Shown one piece after another: positions 7,878 through 16,585 of a stretch of 42,139 bases of DNA (position 1 is the stretch's first letter; every line of letters starts with the position of its first letter). Location of the stretch: NCBI GenBank assembly GCA_020851795.1, contig JADZCA010000103.1:1-42139 (forward strand). Reading direction: 5' to 3'. The DNA comes from Planctomycetota bacterium. Its GTDB lineage: Bacteria; Planctomycetota; PLA2; JAEUHO01. The notes beneath the pieces are model-generated. The model made no database searches. It saw nothing but the letters and a program-made list of their open reading frames with translations, and was not told the origin of the DNA. A program made the position numbers and the translations under genes.

Positions 7878-9536
7878 TCACTCCTCCAGCTTGAACTTGC
7901 CGATTTCCTGCTTGAGCGCCTCGACCGACGACCGCATGCCCTCGGCCGCGGCGGCGAACTCGCCGAGCGACCGCGCCGTCTCCTTCACGTTCGCGGAGAG
8001 CGAGCCCATCGCCTCGTTGATCTGCCCGGCGCCCTCGGCCTGCGCGCGCATGCCCTCGGTCACGTGGGCGAAGCGGTCGGTCAGCGTCTGGACCTGCCCG
8101 ATGATCCGGTCGAGCCGCCCCGACACCGCCCCGACCTCGCCCACGCTGCGCCGGACCTGCTCGGAGAACTTGTCCATCTCCATGACGCCGGCCGACACCG
8201 CGCCCTGCATCTGGTGCACCGTCTGCTCGATGTCGAGCGTCGCGGCGGCCGTCTGGTCGGCGAGGCGGCGGATCTCGCGGGCGACGACGAGGAAGCCGCG
8301 CCCGTACTCGCCCGCCTTCTCGGCCTCGATCGCGGCGTTCACCGAGAGCAGGTTCGTCTGGTCGGCGACCTTCGTGATCGTCGTGACGACGCCGGTGATG
8401 TCGCGCGCCTTCTCGTTGATCGTGGACAGCCGCTGCGAGATGAGCCCGCTGTTCGTCGCGAGCGCCCCCATCGTCTCGCGCATCTCGGTCAGCGAGTCGC
8501 GCCCGCCCGACGCGAGGGTCGCCGACTCCTTCGCGACGCGGTCGAGCTCGGCCATCGTCGTGGTGAGCTCGGCGCCGGTCGCCGAGATCTCCTTCGTGGC
8601 CGCGGCGATCTGCGTCGTGCTCGCGCCGAAGGAGCTCACCGTCGCCTCCTGCTCGTGGCTCGTCGCGGCCATCTGGGTCGCCGTCGAGCGCAGCTGGATC
8701 GTGGACTTCTTCACGGCGCGCACGAGCCCGGCGATCTTCTCGATGAACTGGTTCACCCAGTGCGAGAGCTCCCCGACCTCGTCCTTCGACGAGACCGCGA
8801 GCCGCGCGGAGAGGTCGGCGTCCTGCTCGGCCATGACGCGCATGCGGTCCCGGACCGCGACGACCGAGCGCAGGACGGAGCGCAAGAGGAGGCCTCCGAC
8901 GAGCAGCACGACGACCGCCGAGGCCACGGCGATCCAGAGGACCTCACGTTCGCCGGCCTCGGCGACCGCGCGCGCCTCGTCCTCCTGGCGCCCGACGAGC
9001 CGGCGCAGGACACCGACCGACGACTCGATCGCGTCGCGGTGCCGGCGAAACGTCGGAGTGGTCGCTTCGATCGCGGCGATCGCCTTCGCGGCGTCCACCG
9101 ACGAGGCGCGCAGGAGCGGCAGCACGTCGTTGGTGAGGCGCGCCACGCACTCGTCGCCGGCGGACTTCGCGTCGCCGAAGAGGCGGTCGCGCAGCCCGAG
9201 CCCGCGGTCGACCAAGACCCCGTCCCAGAACTTCATCCGCTCGCGGTAGGCGGCGATGGCCTCGTCGGCCTTCGCGAGCGCGGCCGAACGGTGCTCGGCC
9301 GAGCTCGTGATCGCGGCCTCCATCACGTAGAAGTACGCGGGACCGAGGTGGAGCGTGGGTGACGTGAGCTCGGCATTCAGCTCGTCGTCGCGCGCGATCG
9401 CCTCGTAGCGGTCGCTGCCGATCCGGACCTCGCCGATCGTGCGTGCGCCGATCCAGATCACGGCCCCGAATCCGAGCAGCGCGGCGACGCCGATCGCCAA
9501 GAACCGCTGCCGGATCGTCAGGTTCGCGACGCCCAT
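7878..9536 (-). CDS. Methyl-accepting chemotaxis protein (WspA-like)
   Basis: A 552-aa inner-membrane receptor and first gene of the operon. TM1 about 13-31, a periplasmic all-helical four-helix-bundle-type domain about 32-198, TM2 about 199-218, HAMP about 219-270 (SKDEVGELSHWVNQF), then a long signalling coiled coil to residue 552. The hairpin tip EAEKAGEYGRGFLVVAREIR followed by RLADQTAAATLDIE closely matches WspA as I recall it. The ligand or surface cue is unknown. The ATG at 9536 is preceded on the minus strand by GGAGGTGC, a good ribosome site. The C-terminus (GKFKLEE) lacks the NWETF-like CheR tether, which fits use of the CheR TPR domain instead. Confidence 0.93.
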   Translation of the reverse strand: MGVANLTIRQRFLAIGVAALLGFGAVIWIGARTIGEVRIGSDRYEAIARDDELNAELTSPTLHLGPAYFYVMEAAITSSAEHRSAALAKADEAIAAYRERMKFWDGVLVDRGLGLRDRLFGDAKSAGDECVARLTNDVLPLLRASSVDAAKAIAAIEATTPTFRRHRDAIESSVGVLRRLVGRQEDEARAVAEAGEREVLWIAVASAVVVLLVGGLLLRSVLRSVVAVRDRMRVMAEQDADLSARLAVSSKDEVGELSHWVNQFIEKIAGLVRAVKKSTIQLRSTATQMAATSHEQEATVSSFGASTTQIAAATKEISATGAELTTTMAELDRVAKESATLASGGRDSLTEMRETMGALATNSGLISQRLSTINEKARDITGVVTTITKVADQTNLLSVNAAIEAEKAGEYGRGFLVVAREIRRLADQTAAATLDIEQTVHQMQGAVSAGVMEMDKFSEQVRRSVGEVGAVSGRLDRIIGQVQTLTDRFAHVTEGMRAQAEGAGQINEAMGSLSANVKETARSLGEFAAAAEGMRSSVEALKQEIGKFKLEE

Positions 9537-9955
9537 CGAGCACCTCCGGCCGTGGTCCGGCGCAGGCCCGAACCCACCGGGGGAGTCTAGCCCGCCGAAT
9601 GCGCGAACGACGAGGCCTGTCGAGCGCCGGACGGGGCCTGGCGTGCGTTCGGCGCCCGCACGTCCTCGCCGCTCGTGAACTCGGCGGCACAGTGCACGCC
9701 GCCGGACGGGCCCCGCCGCTCGTGATCCCGGGGCGGCGGAGGCGACGCGGGCGAGCGAGCGTGCGGCCGCCCTCTGCCGTGGGCGCGCGGTGGCGGCGGC
9801 TCGCGCCCGCGGCCCAGCGCGCGAGGCGCGTGGCGGTGCGATCCGTCCCCTCCGCGATTTCCACGCGGGGCGGCGGAACGCGGGCGAGAATCCCGCCGCC
9901 GCACGCCCGGCCTCAGCGGCTGCAAGGAGCCCACGGGCGCGCCACGGAGCCCCGC
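9537..9955. other. Divergent intergenic region (MCP operon / DUF1254 gene)
   Basis: These 419 bases separate two divergent genes and must hold both promoters. No sigma-70 or sigma-54 box could be placed with confidence in this GC-rich sequence. It contains one copy of a 43-bp direct repeat (9587-9629). A purine-rich ACGGAG about seven bases before the ATG at 9956 serves the DUF1254 gene. No coding region is seen. Confidence 0.5.
9587..9629 (+). repeat. 43-bp direct repeat, copy A
   Basis: The segment starting CTAGCCCGCCGAA and ending GTCGAGCGCCG matches 11698-11740 at 38 of 43 positions without gaps and in the same orientation. The two copies bracket the DUF1254 gene. The surrounding bases do not match, so the similarity is confined to this block. 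Confidence 0.8.
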
Positions 9956-11473
9956 ATGAAGGTCACTGCCGGACGTTCGTTCCTCGTCGCCGCCGTCACC
10001 GGCGCCCTCGTCGTCGCGTGGACCGCGGCCCAGGCCGACCCGCCCACGTTCAAGGCGCAGGTCCCTCCCGCGATCGAGACGCCCGCCAAGGTCCACACCG
10101 AGCTGCTCGGCGACCTCGAGTTCTTCGACGGGATGCCCAGCAAGGAGACCGTCCGCAAGGCGTACGACTTCCTCGACCTCTCGCGCGGCGCGGAGGCGTT
10201 CCTCGACGGGATCCCCGCGGCGTCGGTGTACGCGCTGCTCGAGGGCGTCAAGAGTGCCGGCGTGCGGCCGGGCGAGCTCGCCCTCTTCGAGGAGCTCGCC
10301 GACGCCCGCACGCTCCTGCTGACGGCGAACTCGACCACGATGTACGCGATGATCGAGCTGAACCTCAAGGACGGCCCGCTCGTGGTGGAGATCCCGCCGG
10401 GCGTGCTCGGCCCCGTGGACGACGCCTACTTCCGGTTCGTGACCGACGTCGGGCTGACCGGCCCGGACCGCGGCCAGGGCGGCAAGTACGTCTTCCTCCA
10501 CCGTGACGAGAAGGTCCCGGCGCCGGAGGGCGCCTTCGCGGTGCGTTCGTCCACGTACCGCAACCTCCTGTTCTTCCGCGCGTTCGTCAAGGACGGCGAC
10601 CTCGCGGGCACGGCGGCGGCGCTGAAGAAGACGTTCCGCGCCTACCCGCTGGCGGCCGCGTCCAACCCGCCGGAGCAGCGCTTCCACAACCTCTCCGGGA
10701 AGCAGATCAACACGGTCCACGCCAACGACTTCACGTTCTTCGAAGAGCTGAACGCCGTCATCCAGTACGAGCCCGCCGACGCGTTCGACCCGGAGCTGGT
10801 CGGCCTCTTCGCCGCGATCGGGATCAAGAAGGGGCGGCCGTTCTCGCCCGACGCCCGGATGAAGAAGCTGCTGACCGAGGCCGTGGCGATCGGGAACGCC
10901 TCGGCGCGCGCGCTCTCGTTCGCGCCTCGCAAGCAGAGCGTCTTCTTCTACCCGGACCGCCAGTGGGTCTCGCCGTTCGCGGGCGGGAGCTACGAGTTCC
11001 TCGACCACGGCGAGCGGGTGCTCGACGACCGGATCTTCTTCCATTACATGGCCACCGGCATCACGCCGGCGATGGCGTCGCCCAAGGTCGGCAGCGGCTC
11101 GGTGTACGCCTTCACGCCGAAGGACGCCCACGGCGACTACCTCGACGGCGGCAAGACGTACTCGGTGACGCTGCCTGCGCCCGTCCCCGTGAACAACTTC
11201 TGGTCGTTCATGGTCTACAGCGGTCAGCACCGCTCGATGCTCGAGACCGACCAGAAGCTGGCGGGCCTCGACAGCCAGAACCCTGCGGTGAAGCCCAACG
11301 CCGACGGCTCCTACACGATGTGGTTCGGGCCCAAGGCCCCGCAGGGCCACGAGGGCAACTGGATCCAGACCGTGCCCGGGAAGAGCTTCAACGTCCTGCT
11401 GCGCCTCTACGGGCCGCTCCAGCCTTGGTTCGACAAGACTTGGAAGCCCGGCGACTTCGAGCCGGCGAAGTAG
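9956..11473 (+). CDS. Secreted DUF1254/DUF1214 protein
   Basis: A 505-aa exported protein. Residues 1-27 form a Sec signal peptide (basic MKVTAGR, hydrophobic FLVAAVTGALVVAW, cleavage near AQA-DP). The DUF1254 half (about 60-200) has KAYDFLDLSRGAEAFLDGIP, NSTTMYAMIELNLKDGPLVV and PPGVLGPVDDAYFRFVTDVG. The DUF1214 half (about 370-500) ends with KTYSVTLPAPVPVNNFWSFM, YDxxHRSMLET-like SGQHRSMLET, and NWIQTVPGKSFNVLLRLYGP near the C-terminus. These paired domains are widespread in periplasmic proteins of unknown function. The plus-strand gene is monocistronic: it is divergent from the MCP operon and convergent with the next gene. The ATG follows ACGGAG. Family is secure; activity unknown. Confidence 0.9.
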   Translation: MKVTAGRSFLVAAVTGALVVAWTAAQADPPTFKAQVPPAIETPAKVHTELLGDLEFFDGMPSKETVRKAYDFLDLSRGAEAFLDGIPAASVYALLEGVKSAGVRPGELALFEELADARTLLLTANSTTMYAMIELNLKDGPLVVEIPPGVLGPVDDAYFRFVTDVGLTGPDRGQGGKYVFLHRDEKVPAPEGAFAVRSSTYRNLLFFRAFVKDGDLAGTAAALKKTFRAYPLAAASNPPEQRFHNLSGKQINTVHANDFTFFEELNAVIQYEPADAFDPELVGLFAAIGIKKGRPFSPDARMKKLLTEAVAIGNASARALSFAPRKQSVFFYPDRQWVSPFAGGSYEFLDHGERVLDDRIFFHYMATGITPAMASPKVGSGSVYAFTPKDAHGDYLDGGKTYSVTLPAPVPVNNFWSFMVYSGQHRSMLETDQKLAGLDSQNPAVKPNADGSYTMWFGPKAPQGHEGNWIQTVPGKSFNVLLRLYGPLQPWFDKTWKPGDFEPAK

Positions 11474-11565
11474 CGCGGACGTCGGCCGACCCTCTCCCAC
11501 GGCTCGACGGGCGCGATCGCGTCCGCGGGTCGCGGGAGACCGGGACCGCCCCTCGGGTCCCACGC

Positions 11566-11602
11566 CACGAGCCCGTGGACGCGCGGCGTCCACGGGCTCG
11601 TG
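11566..11602. terminator. Strong GC hairpin between convergent genes
   Basis: CACGAGCCCGTGGAC (11566-11580) pairs perfectly with GTCCACGGGCTCGTG (11588-11602) over a 7-base loop. It lies 92 bases after the DUF1254 stop and 205 bases beyond the stop of the converging gene. There is no T-run, so it may be a Rho-assisted or mRNA 3'-end stabilising hairpin rather than a classical intrinsic terminator. Confidence 0.55.
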
Positions 11603-11697
11603 CGCCAGATCGGGCGGGCGCCGTTCGTGGGCCCGGCGTCCCCCGCCCGCCGATCCCGTCCGCTCGCGCCGCGGTCGGCGCTGGGGCCTCCGCGCGC

Positions 11698-11740
11698 CTA
11701 GCCCGCCGAAGTCACGAAGGACGAGGCCCGTCGAGCGCCG
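11698..11740 (+). repeat. 43-bp direct repeat, copy B
   Basis: Second copy of the block at 9587-9629: same orientation, 38/43 identical, beginning CTAGCCCGCCGAA. It lies 225 bases after the DUF1254 stop and 67 bases beyond the stop of the converging large gene. Confidence 0.8.
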
Positions 11741-11807
11741 ACCGCACGTCGGGCCCCCGTCGGGTCGCGCGGATCGCGCCCGGGCGCGCGTCGGACGCGA
11801 CGACCGC

Positions 11808-14800
11808 CTACTTCGCCGGCTCGAGCTCGAGCCGGAGGTCCACGTCGCCCCCGGCCCCCACGACCGCTCGGCCGGACCAAGCCTGTCCGTCGCGGCGCAC
11901 GTCGGCACGCAGGCGCCACTCGCCCTCGGGAAGGCCGGGGAACGTGAATCGGCCGTCGGGCTCGGACTCCACGTAGACGGGGACGACCCCCTGCGTCGCG
12001 GAGATCAGCGTGCGTCCGACGTCGGCGAGCCCGACGATCCGCCCCGTCACCGGTCGTCCCTTCACGGCTTGCAGCGTGACGGCCTCGGCTCCGCGGACCG
12101 GGCGCAGCCCCGTCGCGAGGACGTAGAAGCCGGCGAGGTCGGGAGCGAGCCAGAACGTGTACGTCCGGTCGGCCCGCAGCTGGGGGAAGCGGTACCGGTC
12201 CCCGACGCGCACGCTCCCGGCCGCTCGTTCCCACGCGCGGCCCGACGCGGCGTCCGCCTCGTCGAGAAGCACGCCGTCGTGGGTCGTCCCCGGCCCCCAG
12301 CCGACCCGAGACCCGGGATACGAAACCCGCACGGCGAGCTCGACCCCGCGATCGACGACGAGCACGACCCCTGACGCGCCCGCCTCGACGTCGACGGGCT
12401 CCGAGCGGTAGGCCGTACGCTCGCCCCAGTAGATCCCGTCCGGGTCGCCCCTCTCGACTTCGTAGACGACGCCCTCGATCCGCGCCCCTCCGATCGTGGG
12501 CACCCTGACCACGAACCCGCCGTCGGGACCCGCCCTCCCGAGGCGCTCCCACGTGCTCCCGCGGAGCACCTCGATGTGCGCCCGCGGGATCGGGGCACCG
12601 TCGGGGCTCGAGACGACGCCGCGGACGACTGAGAGTCCGGGGAACGCGACGTCTCCGGACGCCGGGACCCACGCGTCGAGCTCGAGCGGCGCGAGATCGT
12701 CGCGGTCGGCCGGCGGCTGGGCCTCGAGGCCGCAGGGCACCTCGCGCGACATGCCGGCGAGGCGCACGATCCCGTCGGCGCCGCTCTCGCCGCCTCGGCG
12801 CGGACCCGACCACAGGTCCTGCGGGAGCGGCTGCGGCCGATAGGGAACCCCGGAGACGAACACGCTCGCCCCGACGACCGGCCGGCCCTCGGGGTCGATC
12901 ATGCGCAGCGACACGACCTCGCCGGGTCGCAGGCGGAGCTCGAGGTCGCGCTCGCCCGACTCGTGGACGCTGGGCGGCACCGGCGCGAACTCGGGCGGCA
13001 CGTCGAACACGAGGTGGTGGGGTCCTGACGCCAGGCCGCGGATGTGGAACGCCCCCGACGCGTCGGTGTGCGCCTCGGGGTACGAGCTCGTGAACGTGCG
13101 CGTCGCGAACGACGCCCAGTCGAGCGGCACGGCGTGCAGCCGAATCCCCCGAACGCCGCGCCCGTCCGGCCCCACGACCCGGCCGCGAATCGTCCGTTCG
13201 GCGGGAAGGCGCAGCTCGGCATGCCCCGTCCGCACGTCGAGCGGCCCCGCGCGTGCCGGGCCGACGGGGAGCGCGACGCCGTCGCGATCCTGTGCGTTTC
13301 GCACGAGCACCCAGAGGCGCTGGGCGACGGACTCGGGCACGGCGAACCGAACGCTCCCGTCGTCCACGCGAGCCTCCGCCCCGTGCCGGTCGCCGGAGTC
13401 CCACCACACGAGGTCGGCGGAGGGCACCGGCGAGCCCGCGGCGTCGAGCGCCGTCACCGAGAACGGGGCTCCTCCCCGCGCCGGGCGGAGCGACCGATGC
13501 CGCTCGCGTCGCACGGGCGCGACATGGCGCGAGAGCTCCGCCCCGTCGGCGAGCCACGCCGCCGACGCGGCCTCCGTGACCGGTGCCTCCTCGTCCGGCG
13601 AGGAGGCGGGCAGTCGCACGACGACCGGCGCCGTCGGCGCTCCCTTCGCAAGGTCGACCGCCTGCTCGGCCTTGCTCCCCCCACGGTGACGACGGGCGAA
13701 GACCTTCTCGACCGAGCCGGGCAAGGGACCCAGTCGGGCCCAACCGTCCTCCCCCGTCACGGCCTCGAGGGACGCCTCGCCCCCGTACGGTCCGCTGACC
13801 CCGACGAGGGCGCCCGCCTGACCGAGGCCGGACCCGTCGTCGACGACCCGGACGTCGAACCCGAACGCGGCGGGGAGGCGGAGATCGACGACCGCGGGCG
13901 AGCCGTCGTCTCGGACTCGCACCGCGACGCGCGTCCCGCTCCCCGAGGCGCTCGCCTGCACGTCGTACAGGCGCCCGGCGACGAGCGCGGCGAGCTCGTA
14001 GCGGCCGTCGCTGTCCGTCGCCGTCGCGTAGCGCTCCCAGTAGACGGGCTCGGGGACGCTCGAGATGTAGGGGGCGCGGGGGGCGTAGACGAGCACCTCG
14101 GCGCCCGGGACGGGCGAGCCGACCGCGTCGAGGACGCGCCCCCGCAGCACCGCCCCGGGCACCATCTCGAGGTCCAGCGTCGTCGTCCCCGGGGGCACGT
14201 CGACGAGCAGCGGATCGCACTCGAGTCGCTCGCGGCGGATCGAACCGAAGTGGTCGTCCGCGGGCATCGACGCGAGCCCGCGCACGATCAGGGACCTTCC
14301 GCGAGCGACGACGGTCCACGGCCCGGGCACGAGATCGTCGAGCACGTACGACCCGTCGGCGCCCGACACGGCGCTCGCGGCGGGCTCGCTCGCGCGGAAG
14401 TCACCGGCCGACGCCTCGACGAGCACGCCCGCGAGCCCGCGCCCGTCCGCGGCGCTGTGGACGCGCCCCACGATGCGCGCCGCCTTCCGCAGGCGCACCT
14501 CCCACGGTTCCGTCGCCTCGCCCCGTCCCGCGGACACCGCGACGGTCGCGTAGCCCTCCGCGGCGAACCGGAAGGGCCCGTGGCCGCCGAAGGGCACGCG
14601 AGCCCGGCCGTCGAGATCCGTGCGCGCGACCGGCCCGCGACGGCCGAGGACGTACACCTCCGCGCCCTCGATGGGCGTCGCGCCGGGCGACGCCAGCACG
14701 CGCACCGCGCGCTCGCCGTCGGCGCGCGGGATCCGCAGCGTCACGAGCGTCGAACGCGGGAGCTGGACGACTGCCCGGACCTGCGTGCCGTCCGGGGCCT

Positions 14801-15431
14801 CGGCCGCGAGGTCGCAGGGCCCCGCGCAGAGACCATCGACCTCGAAGGTGCCGTCGGCGCGAACGTCGACGGGGCGCCCGGCCGCGAGGAGCCGGCATGC
14901 GGCGGGGCGCCCGTCGTCCCCGAGCACCTGCCCGCGCAGCGTCTCCCGCGCCGCGAGGAGCGTCAGCGTGACGACCTCACGGACGCCGTCGACGGCTGCG
15001 AGGACGGCCCGCTCGCCCCGCGCGCCGTCGGCGGCGACGGCGGTCACGTCCCAGCGTCCGGCGGGGAGGTCCTCGGCGGCGAAGCGGCCGTCGTCGGCCG
15101 CGTGGCCGCGCCACACGACGGGGGCGTCGGCGTCGCGCGAGGCCCCGACGAAGTACGCCCGCGCGTCGGCCGCGAGGTACGCGGGCGCCGCGGTCCATCG
15201 CACCTCGATCTCGGCGCGGGAAGGCTCGCGAGCGCGCAGGACCTGCCCCTCGAGGCGGCAGCGGCCCGCCGCGCGTGGCGCGACGGCGACGGAGCGCGAC
15301 GGCGTCGCGAGCCCCGCGCCGCCGTCGCGCCCCTCGGCCGGCCCCGTCGGCGCCGCGAGCGGCCGATCGGGGGCCTCGTCCCGGGTCCCGCGCCCGAGCA
15401 CGAGGCTGCCGATCGCCGTCGCGGCGGCCAA
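11808..15431 (-). CDS. Giant carboxypeptidase-regulatory-like (beta-sandwich repeat) protein
   Basis: About 1207 aa, membrane-anchored or secreted. The protein is a chain of carboxypeptidase-regulatory-like/SpaA-type beta-sandwich modules, each with a 'G.V.D..G.P..GA.V' strand and an 'T..DG.Y.L..L..G.W.V' strand. Examples are GRVHSAADGRGLAGVLVEAS, RGRVLDAVGSPVPGAEVLVY, GRVVGPDGRGVRGIRLHAVP and VRGVVSSPDGAPIPRAHIEV, with a last module ending RFTFPGLPEGEWRLRADV. Such proteins are common in planctomycetes and myxobacteria and are thought to be adhesive or structural. The start is uncertain: I give TTG at 15431, but the frame stays open upstream, and a CTG at 15464 would give a complete signal anchor (NRRLALGVAVLAAATAIGSL). 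No catalytic motif is seen. Confidence 0.85.
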   Translation of the reverse strand: MAAATAIGSLVLGRGTRDEAPDRPLAAPTGPAEGRDGGAGLATPSRSVAVAPRAAGRCRLEGQVLRAREPSRAEIEVRWTAAPAYLAADARAYFVGASRDADAPVVWRGHAADDGRFAAEDLPAGRWDVTAVAADGARGERAVLAAVDGVREVVTLTLLAARETLRGQVLGDDGRPAACRLLAAGRPVDVRADGTFEVDGLCAGPCDLAAEAPDGTQVRAVVQLPRSTLVTLRIPRADGERAVRVLASPGATPIEGAEVYVLGRRGPVARTDLDGRARVPFGGHGPFRFAAEGYATVAVSAGRGEATEPWEVRLRKAARIVGRVHSAADGRGLAGVLVEASAGDFRASEPAASAVSGADGSYVLDDLVPGPWTVVARGRSLIVRGLASMPADDHFGSIRRERLECDPLLVDVPPGTTTLDLEMVPGAVLRGRVLDAVGSPVPGAEVLVYAPRAPYISSVPEPVYWERYATATDSDGRYELAALVAGRLYDVQASASGSGTRVAVRVRDDGSPAVVDLRLPAAFGFDVRVVDDGSGLGQAGALVGVSGPYGGEASLEAVTGEDGWARLGPLPGSVEKVFARRHRGGSKAEQAVDLAKGAPTAPVVVRLPASSPDEEAPVTEAASAAWLADGAELSRHVAPVRRERHRSLRPARGGAPFSVTALDAAGSPVPSADLVWWDSGDRHGAEARVDDGSVRFAVPESVAQRLWVLVRNAQDRDGVALPVGPARAGPLDVRTGHAELRLPAERTIRGRVVGPDGRGVRGIRLHAVPLDWASFATRTFTSSYPEAHTDASGAFHIRGLASGPHHLVFDVPPEFAPVPPSVHESGERDLELRLRPGEVVSLRMIDPEGRPVVGASVFVSGVPYRPQPLPQDLWSGPRRGGESGADGIVRLAGMSREVPCGLEAQPPADRDDLAPLELDAWVPASGDVAFPGLSVVRGVVSSPDGAPIPRAHIEVLRGSTWERLGRAGPDGGFVVRVPTIGGARIEGVVYEVERGDPDGIYWGERTAYRSEPVDVEAGASGVVLVVDRGVELAVRVSYPGSRVGWGPGTTHDGVLLDEADAASGRAWERAAGSVRVGDRYRFPQLRADRTYTFWLAPDLAGFYVLATGLRPVRGAEAVTLQAVKGRPVTGRIVGLADVGRTLISATQGVVPVYVESEPDGRFTFPGLPEGEWRLRADVRRDGQAWSGRAVVGAGGDVDLRLELEPAK

Positions 15432-15680
15432 GACAGCGACACCGAGCGCAAGACGCCGATTCAGGTCGAGGGGACACCCCGTGCGCGACAGGATAGCGCG
15501 ACGGCTCCGCGGGCCGTCCCGCGCACTCGTGTCGAGCGCAGCGTGCGCCGCGCCTGTCGGCAGGCCCGCACAGCGTCCGCACGACGCGGCTTCCCTCGGG
15601 CGACGTCGATCGTGGCCGAGGCGCCCTACGCCCCCACCGAGCTCCGAGGTCGCTCTGCCTGTCGGGACGCGAGCTCGAGC

Positions 15681-15899
15681 TCAGCCCTTCCCGCGCCGGG
15701 AACGCGCACCGGATCGGGCGCGCTCGCGGACGGCCGTGAAGGCCGAGTCGTCGCCCCGATGGATGCAGATCCGGCCGGCCAAGGCGTCGCCGTCGAGCAC
15801 CGCCCAGCCACGCCCGCTCGCCGGGTCCCTCTCGTCACGGCCGTCCCAGGACAACTCCACGAGCGCCTTCCCGTCGCGGGTCCCGAACCGGCAGTCCAT
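15681..15899 (-). CDS. Small conserved-looking protein, probably N-terminally truncated
   Basis: Seventy-two residues from an ATG at 15899. The central motif VELSWDGRDERDPASGRGWA followed by a 'L.G.ICIHRGDDSAFTA' segment resembles, from memory, a family of uncharacterised small proteins with an '(E)FSWEGNDE.D..SGRGWA' core and a C-terminal 'HxGDDSxF' motif. Coding-like sequence (AYLEFEKDGLGEFRFIAVQG) continues upstream in the same frame to a TAG at 15999-16001 with no ATG, GTG or TTG. The annotated start is therefore internal to the conserved region and has no ribosome site. It lies downstream of the TA-like operon on the same strand. It may be a decayed gene or use a non-standard start. Function unknown. 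Confidence 0.5.
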   Translation of the reverse strand: MDCRFGTRDGKALVELSWDGRDERDPASGRGWAVLDGDALAGRICIHRGDDSAFTAVRERARSGARSRRGKG

Positions 15900-15992
15900 C
15901 TGGCCCTGGACCGCGATGAAGCGGAACTCCCCGAGCCCGTCCTTCTCGAACTCGAGATACGCCGGCCCACGCCTGGATTGGAACGCCTGCCC

Positions 15993-16029
15993 GGCGGCCT
16001 AACGTTCGATCGGTGCGACGAACGCCGCC
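15993..16029. terminator. Bulged hairpin downstream of the HTH gene
   Basis: CGTTCG (16003-16008) pairs with CGAACG (16019-16024) and, across a 5-base bulge (CCTAA), GGCGG (15993-15997) pairs with CCGCC (16025-16029). It starts seven bases after the HTH gene's TAG on the minus strand. A weak terminator or processing hairpin is plausible; there is no T-run. Confidence 0.35.
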
Positions 16030-16035
16030 GGTCGT

Positions 16036-16335
16036 CTACGGACGCGCGGACGGCGAGAGCAGGCGCCGCAGCACGCGCGGGTCGCAGGCCACGATCCGGA
16101 TGAGGGCCACCGCGGCGCCCCGCGGACGTCGACGTCCCTGCTCCCAGCTCTGGATCGTGTCGACGCTGATGGCCATCGCGCGCGCGAACTGCTCCGGGGT
16201 CATGCCGACGAAGCGCCGCAGCGCGGCCACGTCCCTGCCGCTGCGGACCTCGCCGCGGCACAGGCGGCGGCGGACCGCGCCGGGGATCGCGCGGGAGAAG
16301 TCGGCTTCGGTCAGTTCGGGGATGTCGTCGCGCAT
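16036..16335 (-). CDS. XRE-type helix-turn-helix protein, antitoxin-like
   Basis: A 99-aa protein. The HTH lies at about residues 33-75: VAALRRFVGMTPEQFARAMA then ISVDTIQSWEQGRRRP, the usual XRE recognition helix. The N-terminus (MRDDIPELTEADFSRAIPGA) is typical of HigA/NadS-like DNA-binding antitoxins. The ATG at 16335 lies seven bases after the stop of the 80-aa gene; a longer frame from 16458 overlaps that gene and looks non-coding. Third gene of a minus-strand operon with a ribbon-helix-helix protein and an 80-aa protein. It probably autoregulates or neutralises a partner; the toxin role of its neighbour is inferred from context only. Confidence 0.8.
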   Translation of the reverse strand: MRDDIPELTEADFSRAIPGAVRRRLCRGEVRSGRDVAALRRFVGMTPEQFARAMAISVDTIQSWEQGRRRPRGAAVALIRIVACDPRVLRRLLSPSARP

Positions 16336-16342
16336 GCCGGGG

Positions 16343-16585
16343 TCACAGCCTCTGGCCGCGCGCGGGCTGCCCCCGCAGGAGGAAGGTCTTCGGGAATCGC
16401 CCCTCGCCGCAGACCTTGAACGACCCGAAGTCCTTGAACCATGGACCTTCCGGTGCATCTGGCGCCGACTCGCGCCAGGCCTTGAGCTTCAGCAGGTCCT
16501 CGCCGGAGACCTGTCGCTCGCGCGCCCGCAGGAACAGATGGACCCGGAGCGCCTCGGGCAAGTCCGTCCACTGGATCTTCGGCAT
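16343..16585 (-). CDS. 80-aa protein of a TA-like operon
   Basis: A small basic protein with the pattern IQWTDLPEALRVHLFLRARE, then a helix (SGEDLLKLKAWRES), PWFKDFGSFKVCGEG and FPKTFLLRGQPARG. From memory, similar proteins with a 'W(Y/F)KDFGSFKxCGxGxxPKTFLLxGQ' core are found next to HTH genes in many bacteria, but I know of no assigned activity. The ATG at 16585 overlaps the upstream stop (TGATG); a GTG one codon earlier is also possible. The position between two DNA-binding proteins suggests a toxin or a stabilising partner; this is inference. Confidence 0.65.
   Translation of the reverse strand: MPKIQWTDLPEALRVHLFLRARERQVSGEDLLKLKAWRESAPDAPEGPWFKDFGSFKVCGEGRFPKTFLLRGQPARGQRL

Larger units (their letters stand above)
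11474..11807. other. Convergent intergenic region
   Basis: These 334 bases lie between two converging genes. They hold a 15-bp perfect hairpin (11566-11602) and the second copy of a 43-bp direct repeat (11698-11740). I see no coding signal. Confidence 0.5.

Noticed and set aside
15993..16010. GCCTAAC/GTTAGGC core resembling an integron attC half-site next to the start-less ORF
   Set aside because: No partner core lies 50-140 bases away on either strand, and the bulged hairpin is too short for attC. A 7-base match is expected by chance.
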